Below, in pieces: positions 1 to 8,106 of a stretch of 64,000 bases of DNA. The notes under the pieces are model-generated. The model made no database searches. It was given only the letters and a program-made list of their open reading frames with translations, and was not told the origin of the DNA. The DNA lies in the IMG/VR virus record IMGVR_UViG_3300035698_010970, positions 1 to 64,000 of that record, one strand, 5' to 3'. How positions within the stretch are numbered: position 1 is the stretch's first letter; each line of letters opens with the position of its first letter. The stretch comes from a virus. Both the position numbers and the translations under genes were made by a program.

Positions 1-282
1 ATAGTCTCCCGGGGACTCCGCGTAGTCATCCTCGAATACAAAGTCGTTTCCGGTGTTGTAGGGCGGATCGATGAAGATCATCTTCACCCTGTTTAGATGG
101 GTTTTTTGAAGCAGCTTCAATGCCTCCAAGTTGTCTCCCTCAATGTAGAGATTCTTCGTCCCATCAAAGTCTACACTCTCTTCAGGGTATGGTTTCAGCA
201 CTTTCGCAGTTGGTGCGCCTGCCTCGGCACGAGCTGCACGTTTCCCTGGCCAGTTTAGGCCATACCGTTCCTGGGAACTCAT
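1..282 (-). CDS. DNA N6-adenine methyltransferase, N-terminal part (cut by window edge)
   Basis: The first 94 residues are visible; the rest lies beyond position 1. They contain YIEGDNLEALKLLQ followed by the catalytic motif IV, DPPYNTGNDF, at residues 72-81. This arrangement is typical of type III Mod-like and related site-specific adenine methyltransferases, which transfer a methyl group from S-adenosylmethionine to adenine N6. The opening SSQERYGLNWPGKRAARAEA is also common in this family. The ATG (280-282) overlaps the helicase stop codon as ATGA, so translation is probably coupled. No restriction partner is visible. It may protect phage DNA from host restriction or mark it; the target-recognition region is not in view. 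Confidence 0.88.
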   Translation of the reverse strand, partial: MSSQERYGLNWPGKRAARAEAGAPTAKVLKPYPEESVDFDGTKNLYIEGDNLEALKLLQKTHLNRVKMIFIDPPYNTGNDFVFEDDYAESPGDY

Positions 283-3170
283 GATGAGAAAGCCTCGTCA
301 AGAGCGTTGCCAATATCCTCAGCCTCTTGCAGCTTCTGATCATCGCTCTTCTCTTCTCCCTCGATACCCTCAAGGTCCGTCAAGATCCGTCGACAATGCC
401 ACTCAACCCTCACGGCAAATCTCTCGAAAGGCGCAGAGTCCCGAGACTTCAAACACTGAATGTACATACGACCCTTTGCCTTCAGCTCCTCATCAAGCCA
501 TCCCGCTGTGACAATGTCCGAACTACGCTCGCAGTTATGAGAGAGTAGCGGTCCCGTCTGGTACTCGTGATCTCCGTCTACCTCGATGTCGTAAACCCTC
601 TCCGTCCGACCCGTAGGCTTCGAGGACACGACTCGGATCACCTGAAGGCGCAACACCTCTCGCAGCAAATCCGTTCTAGGGTCCTCGTGTCCGCCTTCTT
701 CCATGACACCCAAAAGCAGCTTCAGGGAACCGCGAGACACGAAACCCGTATCCCTAGCCTTCTCAACCGAGTTGTAGAAAGCCTTCTTGAGCCTTCCCTT
801 TGTGATGAGGGAATAAGGTGCGTAGTCTGCTGCTAGCGCAGCGAAGGTCTTACCCAAGGGTAGAATCTGAGTCTTCCGATTCCGTACGGGCTTAGTGTTC
901 CAGCAATTCAGGGTTTCTGCCTTGTGCGGTTCCGTGAATCCAATCTCCTCTTCAAACTGCTCGCGAGATTCAAAACCTCGCAGGCGAAGTGTCCAGCCCT
1001 TGTAGCGCTTTCCGGTAGCCTTGAGCATGCCCCATGCTGACGCCAGGTTCGTGTCGTATCCAAGAGTCTGCAGAAGGACCTGCACCTCTTGCAGGTATTC
1101 CTTCGAGGCCATCTTCAACCCAACAATGCCTTGGTTGTTGATCCACCCATCCGTGTCGAACAACCCTTGCAGGTAGCTGAGGACCATCGACTTGGGGGCT
1201 TGGAAAATGACGTCAGGCACCTTCTTACCTCTTGGGCCTGAGACATCCTCGAACCACCTTTTCAAGGGGAAACTGCTATGGATAAGGTCAAAGGAGCCTT
1301 GCCTCGAAGGGTTTTCAAGCAAATTAAGGTGCTGGCCAAACTCTTGCCGAAAGAGATCCCGAAGACGGTCTCGAATTGCGGCCTCTTTTCGATTGCCCGT
1401 GTATCCGATACCATCTCGATGGAGTTTTCCATCTCCATCATACGCACCTAGCAAGTAAGAAACTTCAGGGTTGAGCGTCTCAGGAGCGCACAGGGAAAGG
1501 CCCAGGCTTTGGCCTTTCCGAGCCACCTTACATTCCATTTTGTAGGAAGAAAGAGCCCGAAGTTTAGGTGCCTCAGTGGGGAAGGAGTGACAGCCAACGC
1601 TGAGCACGTGGTCTTGCGGGCTCAAGTCTTGAGCGCGTTTCCAAGCAATCTGCTCATTGTCTAACACCCGTACCCGGTGATTGCCCGTGACTTCGATAGA
1701 TGCTGCCGTGTTGAGCACCACTTCCCACGTCGGTCGCTCTCCTTGGTCGAAGAAGTCTAAGACGGGCTTCCATCCAGACCGGCTCCAAACTCTATCTCCT
1801 ATTTCAACTTCTTCTAATGGTTTCAAGCCTTTAGAGGTCCAAACCAAAGTGGCACCAATTGTGCACTCATTCGCGTAGCTGAGGTGCGTGAGGTTATAGC
1901 GGCCGTCTGCTTTCTCTGCGGAACGGAAACCTTCTCGTGAGATTTGGAACAGGCCAAGGATGGCCATTCCGAGTCCTCGGCGGAAGCTCATAGCGAGTCG
2001 CTTGAGGTCTCGGATTACCTCGTTGAGGTTTTCCGTGGTGTTCGACATCTTCTTGCGAGGCGACATGAGGCCCATGTGGTCGATGACCATCATTTTGAAG
2101 GGGTCGCGAGCGTATGTCAGTTCTGCTTTGGTCTTGAGGTCAGCGACGGTGAAGTCGGACTTGTCTGGATCGGCGACTTCGAGGTGGATAGCGCCATATC
2201 CGTTCGCGGGGTCGACGAAGTCCGGTTCGACGTAGTCGAAGAGGAATTTTTTCTCGTGGGGATCGAGCCTGGCGTTCTTGACCTTCTCGTAGTCTAGACC
2301 TTGGTCGTAGTGGATCATGCTCCCATCGGGAGCTTGCTTGCTGGGCTTTTGGATACCAAGCTGGATACGTACTTCACGGAACTTTTCGTGGTACGTATGC
2401 ATCGAGTGGATCATGTTGAGGCATTGGTGATAAGGCATCTCCAAGCTCAAGAAGAAAACACTGTAGCGATAGGTGATGGCTTGGTTGTAAGCCCATTGAA
2501 GTGCTAGGCTAGATTTTCCATGGCCAGTAAAGGCTGCATGGGTCCACAGCTCTGCTCTCTTAGCCCCAGCGAAGGCTTTGTCCATTTGGCTAATGCCTGA
2601 GAACTGTCCGATTCCGTGTGTTGGATCTGATTCGATCAGATCATAGTGGCTTCGGAACTCGGGAGTATCACTGATGAGGTCCCCTGTCAGCTTCGAGCCA
2701 AAGGCTGGAGCGATGAGGTCGTGGCTTTTTTCTTGGAAGAAGCGAGCGGCGTCGAAGGCACCTTTGAGGATTCGAGTCTCTCCGCGTTTCTCTTTGATCG
2801 TGTGACCTTCGGTAACGATGCGAGCCATCGTCTTGAGGTATTCGAGCAGGAGTCGAGAGCGGCGGTCTTCCACCTTCTCTTCGAGATGCCGAAGGAAGTC
2901 TCCTCGTGTTTTAGAGGGAAGGTTGATAACCGTTTCGATACGGTCAACGACTTCCATCTCTTTGAGGCGCTCGAAGTGTGAGCGCACGGTACTGATCTCT
3001 GGAACGTGCGTATGAGAGCTAAAGAAGTCTCGTACGTACTGCCAGATGAGGTTGTCTTCTTTGGTGTCGAACCCTAGGCCAGACTCTACCAGGGCAAGGT
3101 AGTTGCGTTGGAACAGTTCGACATCGTCTGCGGAGTCCGCGACGAATACAGAGCGAAGTAGTGTTTTCAT
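279..3170 (-). CDS. DnaB-type replicative helicase interrupted by an intein
   Basis: 963 aa precursor. An N-terminal helical domain precedes a RecA-like helicase core with Walker A FTGHGKSS (214-221) and Walker B MMVIDHMGL (360-368). The sensor-like LGLFQISREG and the DnaB-type stretch YANE/CERSSDIV follow, equivalent to RE..IEQDADVV of DnaB. Residues 436-879 are an intein inserted between E435 and C880. The mature helicase would be about 519 aa, close to phage DnaB/gp41-type helicases. It should unwind DNA at the replication fork. It overlaps the upstream loader-like gene by 4 nt and the downstream methyltransferase by 4 nt. Function is firm; assignment to an exact DnaB subfamily is inference. 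Confidence 0.93.
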   Translation of the reverse strand: MKTLLRSVFVADSADDVELFQRNYLALVESGLGFDTKEDNLIWQYVRDFFSSHTHVPEISTVRSHFERLKEMEVVDRIETVINLPSKTRGDFLRHLEEKVEDRRSRLLLEYLKTMARIVTEGHTIKEKRGETRILKGAFDAARFFQEKSHDLIAPAFGSKLTGDLISDTPEFRSHYDLIESDPTHGIGQFSGISQMDKAFAGAKRAELWTHAAFTGHGKSSLALQWAYNQAITYRYSVFFLSLEMPYHQCLNMIHSMHTYHEKFREVRIQLGIQKPSKQAPDGSMIHYDQGLDYEKVKNARLDPHEKKFLFDYVEPDFVDPANGYGAIHLEVADPDKSDFTVADLKTKAELTYARDPFKMMVIDHMGLMSPRKKMSNTTENLNEVIRDLKRLAMSFRRGLGMAILGLFQISREGFRSAEKADGRYNLTHLSYANECTIGATLVWTSKGLKPLEEVEIGDRVWSRSGWKPVLDFFDQGERPTWEVVLNTAASIEVTGNHRVRVLDNEQIAWKRAQDLSPQDHVLSVGCHSFPTEAPKLRALSSYKMECKVARKGQSLGLSLCAPETLNPEVSYLLGAYDGDGKLHRDGIGYTGNRKEAAIRDRLRDLFRQEFGQHLNLLENPSRQGSFDLIHSSFPLKRWFEDVSGPRGKKVPDVIFQAPKSMVLSYLQGLFDTDGWINNQGIVGLKMASKEYLQEVQVLLQTLGYDTNLASAWGMLKATGKRYKGWTLRLRGFESREQFEEEIGFTEPHKAETLNCWNTKPVRNRKTQILPLGKTFAALAADYAPYSLITKGRLKKAFYNSVEKARDTGFVSRGSLKLLLGVMEEGGHEDPRTDLLREVLRLQVIRVVSSKPTGRTERVYDIEVDGDHEYQTGPLLSHNCERSSDIVTAGWLDEELKAKGRMYIQCLKSRDSAPFERFAVRVEWHCRRILTDLEGIEGEEKSDDQKLQEAEDIGNALDEAFSS
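534..1865 (-). other. Intein with LAGLIDADG homing endonuclease (in DnaB-type helicase)
   Basis: Residues 436-879 (444 aa) of the helicase precursor. The first residue is C436 (CTIGATLVWTSKGLKPLEEV, block A). Block B is TGNHRVRV (495-502). The end is LLSHN with N879, followed by C880 as the +1 nucleophile. Two dodecapeptide motifs, LLGAYDGDG (573-581) and LQGLFDTDG (667-675), show an intact LAGLIDADG endonuclease with its acidic residues. All splicing residues look present, so self-splicing is expected. The site lies next to the last conserved helicase motif. Confidence 0.93.
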
Positions 3171-4249
3171 TTCTTCCCCCCTGTCCGGTCTTCCTCGTAC
3201 GTGTAGTCTATGGGGGTTGTTGTGCCGCTACCTGTAGAGAGTCGGATCTTCTTGTTTCGGACGTTGCCCGCTGCGGTGGTGGCCTGTGTTCCCGTATCGA
3301 GGATATCGTCTGGAGAGGAGTGTGCGACCATGGCTCCGGAGTTGTGTAGAACTCTGGTGAACGAATCTCTGAGTTTGGTCATGATCTCTGGGGAGTTACA
3401 GAGATGGGCAACATCGTCCACGAGATAGTTTGGTTGGTCGACAATCCACGTGGGTTTGTCGAGGAACTCTCGAATAGCGATGACTTCCATGAGGGTTTCG
3501 GGAGTCGCTGAGTTACGGGCTCGCTTCACGCCTAGGAGCAAGACCAGCAGGTCTGGGGCGTCTGCGAGATCGTGCAGGTCCATGTCTTTCGAGGCGGTTT
3601 CTGCCACGTCGACATCGAAGATCTGGATGGATTTTGCTTTGGCGGAAGCCAGCCATCCGGCCATCATTTGGGAGTCGGAGCGAACGCGGCAGAACCATCG
3701 TGGTCCCATTCGGAGGGCCACGTGACGCAGGTGAGCCTTGAATTCTTGGTCTTTAGCGGTGATCCAGACGCACTTGTCGACGAACTTCTTGAGCACGGAA
3801 GGCTTTTCGAGTCTGGGAGCCCTCATGAGGTCGACTCCGGGCCAAATCCTTCGTACGTTGCTCAGGACATCTCTAGCAAGGACGCAGCGACAACGGCGTC
3901 CGGCCAAGGGTTTGGGTTTGGGTTTGGCATTCTTGGGATTCTTGAGAGCGGCGGCATCAGGGATCTGAGATATGACATCGACCGTGATGAATCCTCGACC
4001 GTAGCAGAATTCGCAGTCGGGGTCTCCGTCGCCAGGGATGGATCTTTTGGTTGCCCCTAACTCCTTGAGGTCGCCTTTCTCTAGGAGACGCTCGAACCTC
4101 TTCTGCTTCTTGAGCACTTCCCAGCACACGTCTGGAACTTCGGCAACCTGGCCTCTCGTTAGGGTGAACGAGGGGGGAGTCTTGGTTTCCGCGGAGATCT
4201 TCGCAAACCGGATGGGGATGTCTTTCTCCCCCGTGTTCTGGATCTTCAA
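3167..4249 (-). CDS. Putative helicase-loader-like protein (DnaC/DnaI-like, no Walker A)
   Basis: 360 aa. A zinc-binding pattern CEFC (C79, C82) and CRC (C120, C122) resembles the zinc-finger region of DnaI/DnaC-type loaders. The C-terminal part contains APDLLVLLLG, like a Walker B strand, and WIVDQPNYLVDDVA, like a sensor 1 region of AAA+ ATPases. I find no GxxxxGK[ST] Walker A. It overlaps the helicase start by 4 nt and the SNF2 gene stop by 4 nt, placing it in the replication operon. The likely role is delivering the helicase to DNA, perhaps without hydrolysing ATP. That role is inference from position and a weak fold resemblance. Confidence 0.5.
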   Translation of the reverse strand: MKIQNTGEKDIPIRFAKISAETKTPPSFTLTRGQVAEVPDVCWEVLKKQKRFERLLEKGDLKELGATKRSIPGDGDPDCEFCYGRGFITVDVISQIPDAAALKNPKNAKPKPKPLAGRRCRCVLARDVLSNVRRIWPGVDLMRAPRLEKPSVLKKFVDKCVWITAKDQEFKAHLRHVALRMGPRWFCRVRSDSQMMAGWLASAKAKSIQIFDVDVAETASKDMDLHDLADAPDLLVLLLGVKRARNSATPETLMEVIAIREFLDKPTWIVDQPNYLVDDVAHLCNSPEIMTKLRDSFTRVLHNSGAMVAHSSPDDILDTGTQATTAAGNVRNKKIRLSTGSGTTTPIDYTYEEDRTGGKK

Positions 4250-7200
4250 CGCTTCAACCTCGTTTTGGCATCGTCCTGCATCATCTTGAACAGGTTGGAT
4301 ATATCGTTCTTACTCTCAATGTCGAGGTCTTGGTCGTCCTCTCCTTTGAGTCGTTTCCCGATGACGGCTTCCACGAGCTTCATTTTGCGTTTGAGGACTC
4401 CGATGACCTTCTCGTCGATGGTATCTCGGCATGCGAGGTGGATCGCATACACACGGTCGTGCATCGATCCGATGCGGAGCATCCTGCCTAAAACTTGCAA
4501 ATAGGTGCCTGCAGACCAGGGAGAGTCATAGAAAATGATAGCCTTGGCGCTTTGGAGGTTGATGGCTTCGGAAGCGGCATCCGTGATAATGCAAACTCTT
4601 GCGGGATCCTTGGGATCATTGAACCGTTTCATGGAGACGTCTCTCTCCGTCATCTTCTCGCTCTTAAACTTGACCGTTTTAGTCTCTCCTCCGGTGATGC
4701 GGACAGCGTCAATCTTGGCCTTCTTCAAAAGGGGCATGAGAAGGTCGACCATTTTTCGGAAACGCGTGTACACGATCACGTTCTCGCTAGAAAGATCCCC
4801 TTCTTTGAGTAGCTCCATGAGGCGGTCAAGCTTATTCGAGTCCCCCTCGCACTCCACCAGCTCAGGGTGGTCTGCAATTTGCTGGCAGTAGATGAGGGCG
4901 GTTAGCGGCGTTACCTCCTTAACGTCTCCTGTCTTGTCCAGCTCAAGCAAGCCTGCGAGGGCTTCGTGATACTTGTGGTGCTGCGATTTCGAGAGCTTCA
5001 CCCGATCCGTACGGATCGTCAGTGGCGGTATGTCCTTTGCTACGGCATGCTTTGCTCGGCCCAGGAAGAAGGGATCGATGAGGCTCTTGAACTTCTCAAC
5101 CGATCCTTTCTTCGGATAGACAGGGATTGGAATCTGGCGTCCGCCTTTCCCTATCTTCTGCAGCCTCATCACGTAGTAGTCGTTGAGGAACGCATTCATG
5201 GACCCGGGGAAGGGGTTGGCGTCTGTGCCGGCCAACATCACGCAGAAGATCCCGTAGCCTTCCGTGAGGTTGTTCTTGATCAACGTAGCGGTCAGGCACC
5301 AAACCCGGCTCGCTTGGGAGGCCATGTGTTTTGCGATTTTTGCGACTTGAGTCTTCGGATTCTTGAAGGCAGAGCACTCATCGAACACGATGACTAGGTC
5401 CTTCATGGCTTGCAATTTTGCGAAGTCCTGCCTCAGAGACCCATAACCCATCACCAAGACGGTGGGGCCGGTTGCTTCCGCGAACTTCTCGTAGATCTTG
5501 TGTCGCTTTGCTGGAGTCCCTTGGACCTTGAGGATGGTCATTCCATCCGTGTGGCAGAACTTTCCAAACTCGTCGCGCCATTGCCCCACGGCGGACTTCG
5601 TGGTGACCACAAGAACCTTGGCGTCGGGCTCTTTCGACCAAACGTAGGTGAGGGCACCTATTGTTTGAATTGTGTTATGGTTGATCAGGCCGTTGCCGAC
5701 AAAGCTGTGTTCAGGATCATCAACCTCGATATCCATGACCTCGGCTTGACCTGCTTCGATATCGGTGATGGGGTCGTAAAAGTGGTGACGATCAACGATC
5801 TCTTGTAGCTCCAGGTATTCTGGCAGATGTGTGAGCCGAAAGTCTCGCAAATGGGTCATCAACTCTCGAATCTTCGAATAGGTGAGGTCTCTCCTGCCGG
5901 CAAAAACATGCTGGAGGTTGTTGCGGATCACGTCTCCAAACTGCTTAAGACCGGAGCCTTTTCGTAGGCTATTATTGCCTTTAGCCGAAGTTGCTACCTT
6001 CAAGGCTGCCCACAAGGGCCTCAACAAATGGGCCACATGAGGCACGACGTCGTGATTAGGGTTGGAGTCCTCGCTCATTGAAGAGGTCAGGACTGCGGTC
6101 TTCCGTTGCGTTACGAACCCAACTTCGTCTCGGTATTTCCGAGCATCATCCCCAAACAGAGTCAGCCTCCAGTACATCTCCCCATTTACGGGTTTCTCGG
6201 CTATCCGAGAAACCATGCCAAAGCGAAGCAAAAGCGCTTGCACATCTTGAACGAGCTTGAGGCTCTTAGAGGAATACTCGATCCCGCCTTCTAGCGCATG
6301 CCCATCGCCCTCGAATAGCCCTCGGAGAAACTGGACCACGACCTCGCGTGGGGAGCGGAAGATCGTCCAAGGCACACGCTTAGAGCCCGAAGTGACGTGC
6401 CGTGCTCCGGTAGCAGCGAGATAATCACGCAAGACAACGCTAGAGATTACGATTTCCTCATGGTTGCCATCCCATGTCAGACTTTCTTGAAGCAGTGCTC
6501 GAATATCTTGGTGAGCTTCAGGATCGAACTGAGTAATGGTGAACCCGTACTCGTTTGCCGAGTTTCCTTCCGCGACAAAGTACCCTAGGAGCCTCCCCAG
6601 CTCAGGAGTGACCGTTTTTGGGATGACGTAGCGCTTTGCGTTAGCAGCTCGCGTGTCCACGAAGGGCACGACCACTTCTTGCTCTGGCCACGTAACCTCT
6701 CTTCGCTCAACGCACAGGTAGTCTCCTACCCGAAGAGAGGGAAGACGTGTCCAACCTTCTCCCTCGGATCCTCGAACCCTCAGAGGGTGTCTGTGAGAGC
6801 CCTCAACCTCAAACCCGTAACGAGTTTTGATCCGCAACGTGGGCTTCACTCCGCCATAGTAGAAGGACTTGAGGGGGGCCCACTTCGCTCCCGTCCAGAC
6901 CTTGCACGCAACAGCTTGTGTGAAGGTGTCGGGATCGAGCTTTTGTCCTCGGTCTTCGCGGAGGTCCTCGATGGGGACCATTCCACGATCTGTGAGCACA
7001 CGGGTGTTTCCCGTAACGCATTTTCCCAATCCCGTGTCGTCACCAAGAAGGAATCTCGACATCGTATACAGATGGAGAACGCCTTGAACTTGGTAGTAGC
7101 GAAATTGGAGGGGGTGTTCTTCGCCGTCAAAGCCGATAAAGGTTTTCTTGAAGTACTTTGAAGGCTTGAGCTTGAGGTCGTCCTGCTCTCGAATCCTCTT

Positions 7201-7323
7201 CAGTCGAAAGTAAGCAGCTCGGGCCTTCTCGTCGAGGGGCATCAAGAAGAGGTACCCCAGATTTTCGCACTTGGGCCTCTTTTTGAGAGGGGAGGGAAGG
7301 AGACCACCGCCGAGGCTTCCCAC
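4246..7323 (-). CDS. SNF2-family DNA helicase/translocase interrupted by an intein
   Basis: 1025 aa precursor from a GTG start with GGAG six bases upstream; an ATG at 7240-7242 (residue 28) is an alternative. The P-loop DDTGLGK/T is split by an intein (residues 102-550). After it come TIQTIGAL, DECS (Walker B), the motif III-like LTAT and a C-terminal RecA domain ending in QVLGRMLRIGS, the SNF2 motif VI region. The mature protein would be about 576 aa, a minimal SNF2 ATPase without accessory domains. Phage SNF2 proteins may remodel protein-DNA complexes or replication and recombination intermediates. The substrate is unknown. It overlaps the loader-like gene by 4 nt. Confidence 0.9.
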   Translation of the reverse strand: MGSLGGGLLPSPLKKRPKCENLGYLFLMPLDEKARAAYFRLKRIREQDDLKLKPSKYFKKTFIGFDGEEHPLQFRYYQVQGVLHLYTMSRFLLGDDTGLGKCVTGNTRVLTDRGMVPIEDLREDRGQKLDPDTFTQAVACKVWTGAKWAPLKSFYYGGVKPTLRIKTRYGFEVEGSHRHPLRVRGSEGEGWTRLPSLRVGDYLCVERREVTWPEQEVVVPFVDTRAANAKRYVIPKTVTPELGRLLGYFVAEGNSANEYGFTITQFDPEAHQDIRALLQESLTWDGNHEEIVISSVVLRDYLAATGARHVTSGSKRVPWTIFRSPREVVVQFLRGLFEGDGHALEGGIEYSSKSLKLVQDVQALLLRFGMVSRIAEKPVNGEMYWRLTLFGDDARKYRDEVGFVTQRKTAVLTSSMSEDSNPNHDVVPHVAHLLRPLWAALKVATSAKGNNSLRKGSGLKQFGDVIRNNLQHVFAGRRDLTYSKIRELMTHLRDFRLTHLPEYLELQEIVDRHHFYDPITDIEAGQAEVMDIEVDDPEHSFVGNGLINHNTIQTIGALTYVWSKEPDAKVLVVTTKSAVGQWRDEFGKFCHTDGMTILKVQGTPAKRHKIYEKFAEATGPTVLVMGYGSLRQDFAKLQAMKDLVIVFDECSAFKNPKTQVAKIAKHMASQASRVWCLTATLIKNNLTEGYGIFCVMLAGTDANPFPGSMNAFLNDYYVMRLQKIGKGGRQIPIPVYPKKGSVEKFKSLIDPFFLGRAKHAVAKDIPPLTIRTDRVKLSKSQHHKYHEALAGLLELDKTGDVKEVTPLTALIYCQQIADHPELVECEGDSNKLDRLMELLKEGDLSSENVIVYTRFRKMVDLLMPLLKKAKIDAVRITGGETKTVKFKSEKMTERDVSMKRFNDPKDPARVCIITDAASEAINLQSAKAIIFYDSPWSAGTYLQVLGRMLRIGSMHDRVYAIHLACRDTIDEKVIGVLKRKMKLVEAVIGKRLKGEDDQDLDIESKNDISNLFKMMQDDAKTRLKR
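5674..7020 (-). other. Intein with LAGLIDADG homing endonuclease (in SNF2 P-loop)
   Basis: Residues 102-550 (449 aa) of the SNF2 precursor. It starts at C102 (CVTGNTRVLTDRGMVPIEDL) and has block B GSHRHPLRV. It ends GLINHN (N550) before T551. LLGYFVAEG (245-253) and LRGLFEGDG (333-341) are the two endonuclease motifs. It sits exactly inside the Walker A motif, between GLGK and T, so the enzyme cannot bind ATP normally until splicing is complete. All splice residues look intact. Confidence 0.93.
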
Positions 7324-7397
7324 TCGGAACTCCGGGGTTTGAACCCGGTATTTTTGGCTCGCTTTTTGAAGCGCTTACTCTATTACGAGCCGTTCCA
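7324..7397 (-). ncRNA. tRNA-like fold, possibly a degenerate tRNA
   Basis: The minus strand has a perfect T-arm (CCGGG, loop TTCAAAC, CCCGG). It is closed by an outer stem of TGGAAC with GTTCCG, at a tRNA-like total length of 74 nt. The middle does not form a normal cloverleaf. A D-stem GCTC/GAGT with a 6-nt loop is possible, but the only anticodon-like hairpin (CGCTT/AAGCG) has a wrong loop size. GGCTCG/CGAGCC can also pair. No CCA is encoded. It may be a decayed tRNA, a tRNA mimic or a chance fold. It lies about 40 nt downstream of the promoter-like element at 7437-7465. Confidence 0.3.
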
Positions 7398-7436
7398 GCA
7401 CTATGAAACTACTGGTTAGAACTACGGTGGCAAACC

Positions 7437-7465
7437 CTCTACGCAGTCGCCGACGAAAAAAGAAC
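7437..7465 (-). promoter_or_regulatory. Promoter-like 29-bp element, copy 3
   Basis: Minus strand: left block GTTCTT, T-run, right block CGTAGAG, 29 bp in total as in the other three copies. It overlaps the stop codon of the preceding gene and lies upstream of the tRNA-like fold and the intein-bearing SNF2 operon. This copy is not next to an ATG, which argues that the conserved right block is not merely a ribosome binding site. Confidence 0.5.
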
Positions 7466-7698
7466 TACTTGGCGATTTTTTTAACGACTTCGTACCACTT
7501 GGGGTACCGAGACCGCAGCTCGTTAGGGTTGATGTGGTAGGCGGCGAAGCAGTCGGCAAAGGCTTCCTCGGAGTTGGACTGCCCGTAAGGCAAGTTGGGG
7601 CTGTCCCAGGGGTCGATCTCGTGCTCACTCGCTAGCTTTGAGGGGTTGAGCCCCACACAGGATGCATCGCCCTGTCTTCTTGCCTTCAGAGTCGACAT
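7465..7698 (-). CDS. Small protein resembling the C-terminal end of a zinc metallopeptidase
   Basis: 77 aa if the ATG at 7696-7698 is used; a frame-open ATG at 7774-7776 and an in-frame GTG near 7655 are alternatives. The segment SEEAFADCFAAYHINPNELRSRYPKWYE resembles the last helices of gluzincin-like metallopeptidases, where a Glu of such an E..FA..F pattern can bind zinc. No HExxH precedes it. It may therefore be a remnant or a free-standing scaffold. It overlaps the zinc-ribbon gene in another frame. Codon use is clean to the TAG stop, supporting it over the Ser/Thr/Pro frame that starts at 7628. Confidence 0.55.
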   Translation of the reverse strand: MSTLKARRQGDASCVGLNPSKLASEHEIDPWDSPNLPYGQSNSEEAFADCFAAYHINPNELRSRYPKWYEVVKKIAK

Positions 7699-7870
7699 CG
7701 ATCGTCCACTGGTGTGGGCACGGGGCCACTGCGGCGGGTTGTACGGGCGCACGTCGCAGGAGACTCGCCTCCTCACGATGGCTCCGAGTGCACATGTCGG
7801 ACAGTATGGACTGAACTGTCTCGTTGAAGACCTGCCGCTTGTGCCCCTCGGGGCCCCAATGCCTCTTCAT
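7625..7870 (-). CDS. Small zinc-ribbon protein, unknown function
   Basis: 81 aa. The start at 7868-7870 is chosen because it forms an ATGA overlap with the preceding gene's stop. The C-terminal half has CPH (C51) and CILC (residues 70-73), a partial zinc-ribbon or zinc-knuckle pattern; the N-terminal half is helical and charged. I do not recognise the family. It belongs to the block 15979-7465. Confidence 0.65.
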   Translation of the reverse strand: MKRHWGPEGHKRQVFNETVQSILSDMCTRSHREEASLLRRAPVQPAAVAPCPHQWTIDVDSEGKKTGRCILCGAQPLKASE

Positions 7871-8100
7871 CGCCCCTCGTCTTTCGCACGCATCCGGTCG
7901 CACACGTCGGCCACCAGCTCCAGCGCGGTGGATTCCCCCACAAGCAGGTCCCTGCAGAGCTCGCCCGGGCTACCTCGGAGCCACGAACCGCGCTCGTTCA
8001 GCATCTCAAGGAATGTGATGAGCACGTCCCGGGCGGTCTCATCTGCCGGTCGCAGGCCCCCGGATCGCGCAGCGTCCACGAGTCCTCGTAGGTCGGGCAT
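7867..8100 (-). CDS. Hypothetical small acidic helical protein
   Basis: 77 aa, predicted mostly helical (LVDAARSGGL, VLITFLEMLNERG, ELVADVCDRMRAKDE), with no motif I recognise. It is 6 nt downstream of the 216-aa gene and coupled by ATGA to the next gene. The length and the Leu, Glu and Arg content suggest a small regulator or inhibitor, but nothing specific supports that. Confidence 0.65.
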   Translation of the reverse strand: MPDLRGLVDAARSGGLRPADETARDVLITFLEMLNERGSWLRGSPGELCRDLLVGESTALELVADVCDRMRAKDEGR

Positions 8101-8106
8101 CTCTAG

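Noticed and set aside
7422-7628. Ser/Thr/Pro-rich frame starting with GTG in a GTGA overlap
   Set aside because: The start looks attractive, but the competing frame (7465-7698) encodes a natural peptidase-like sequence with better codon use.
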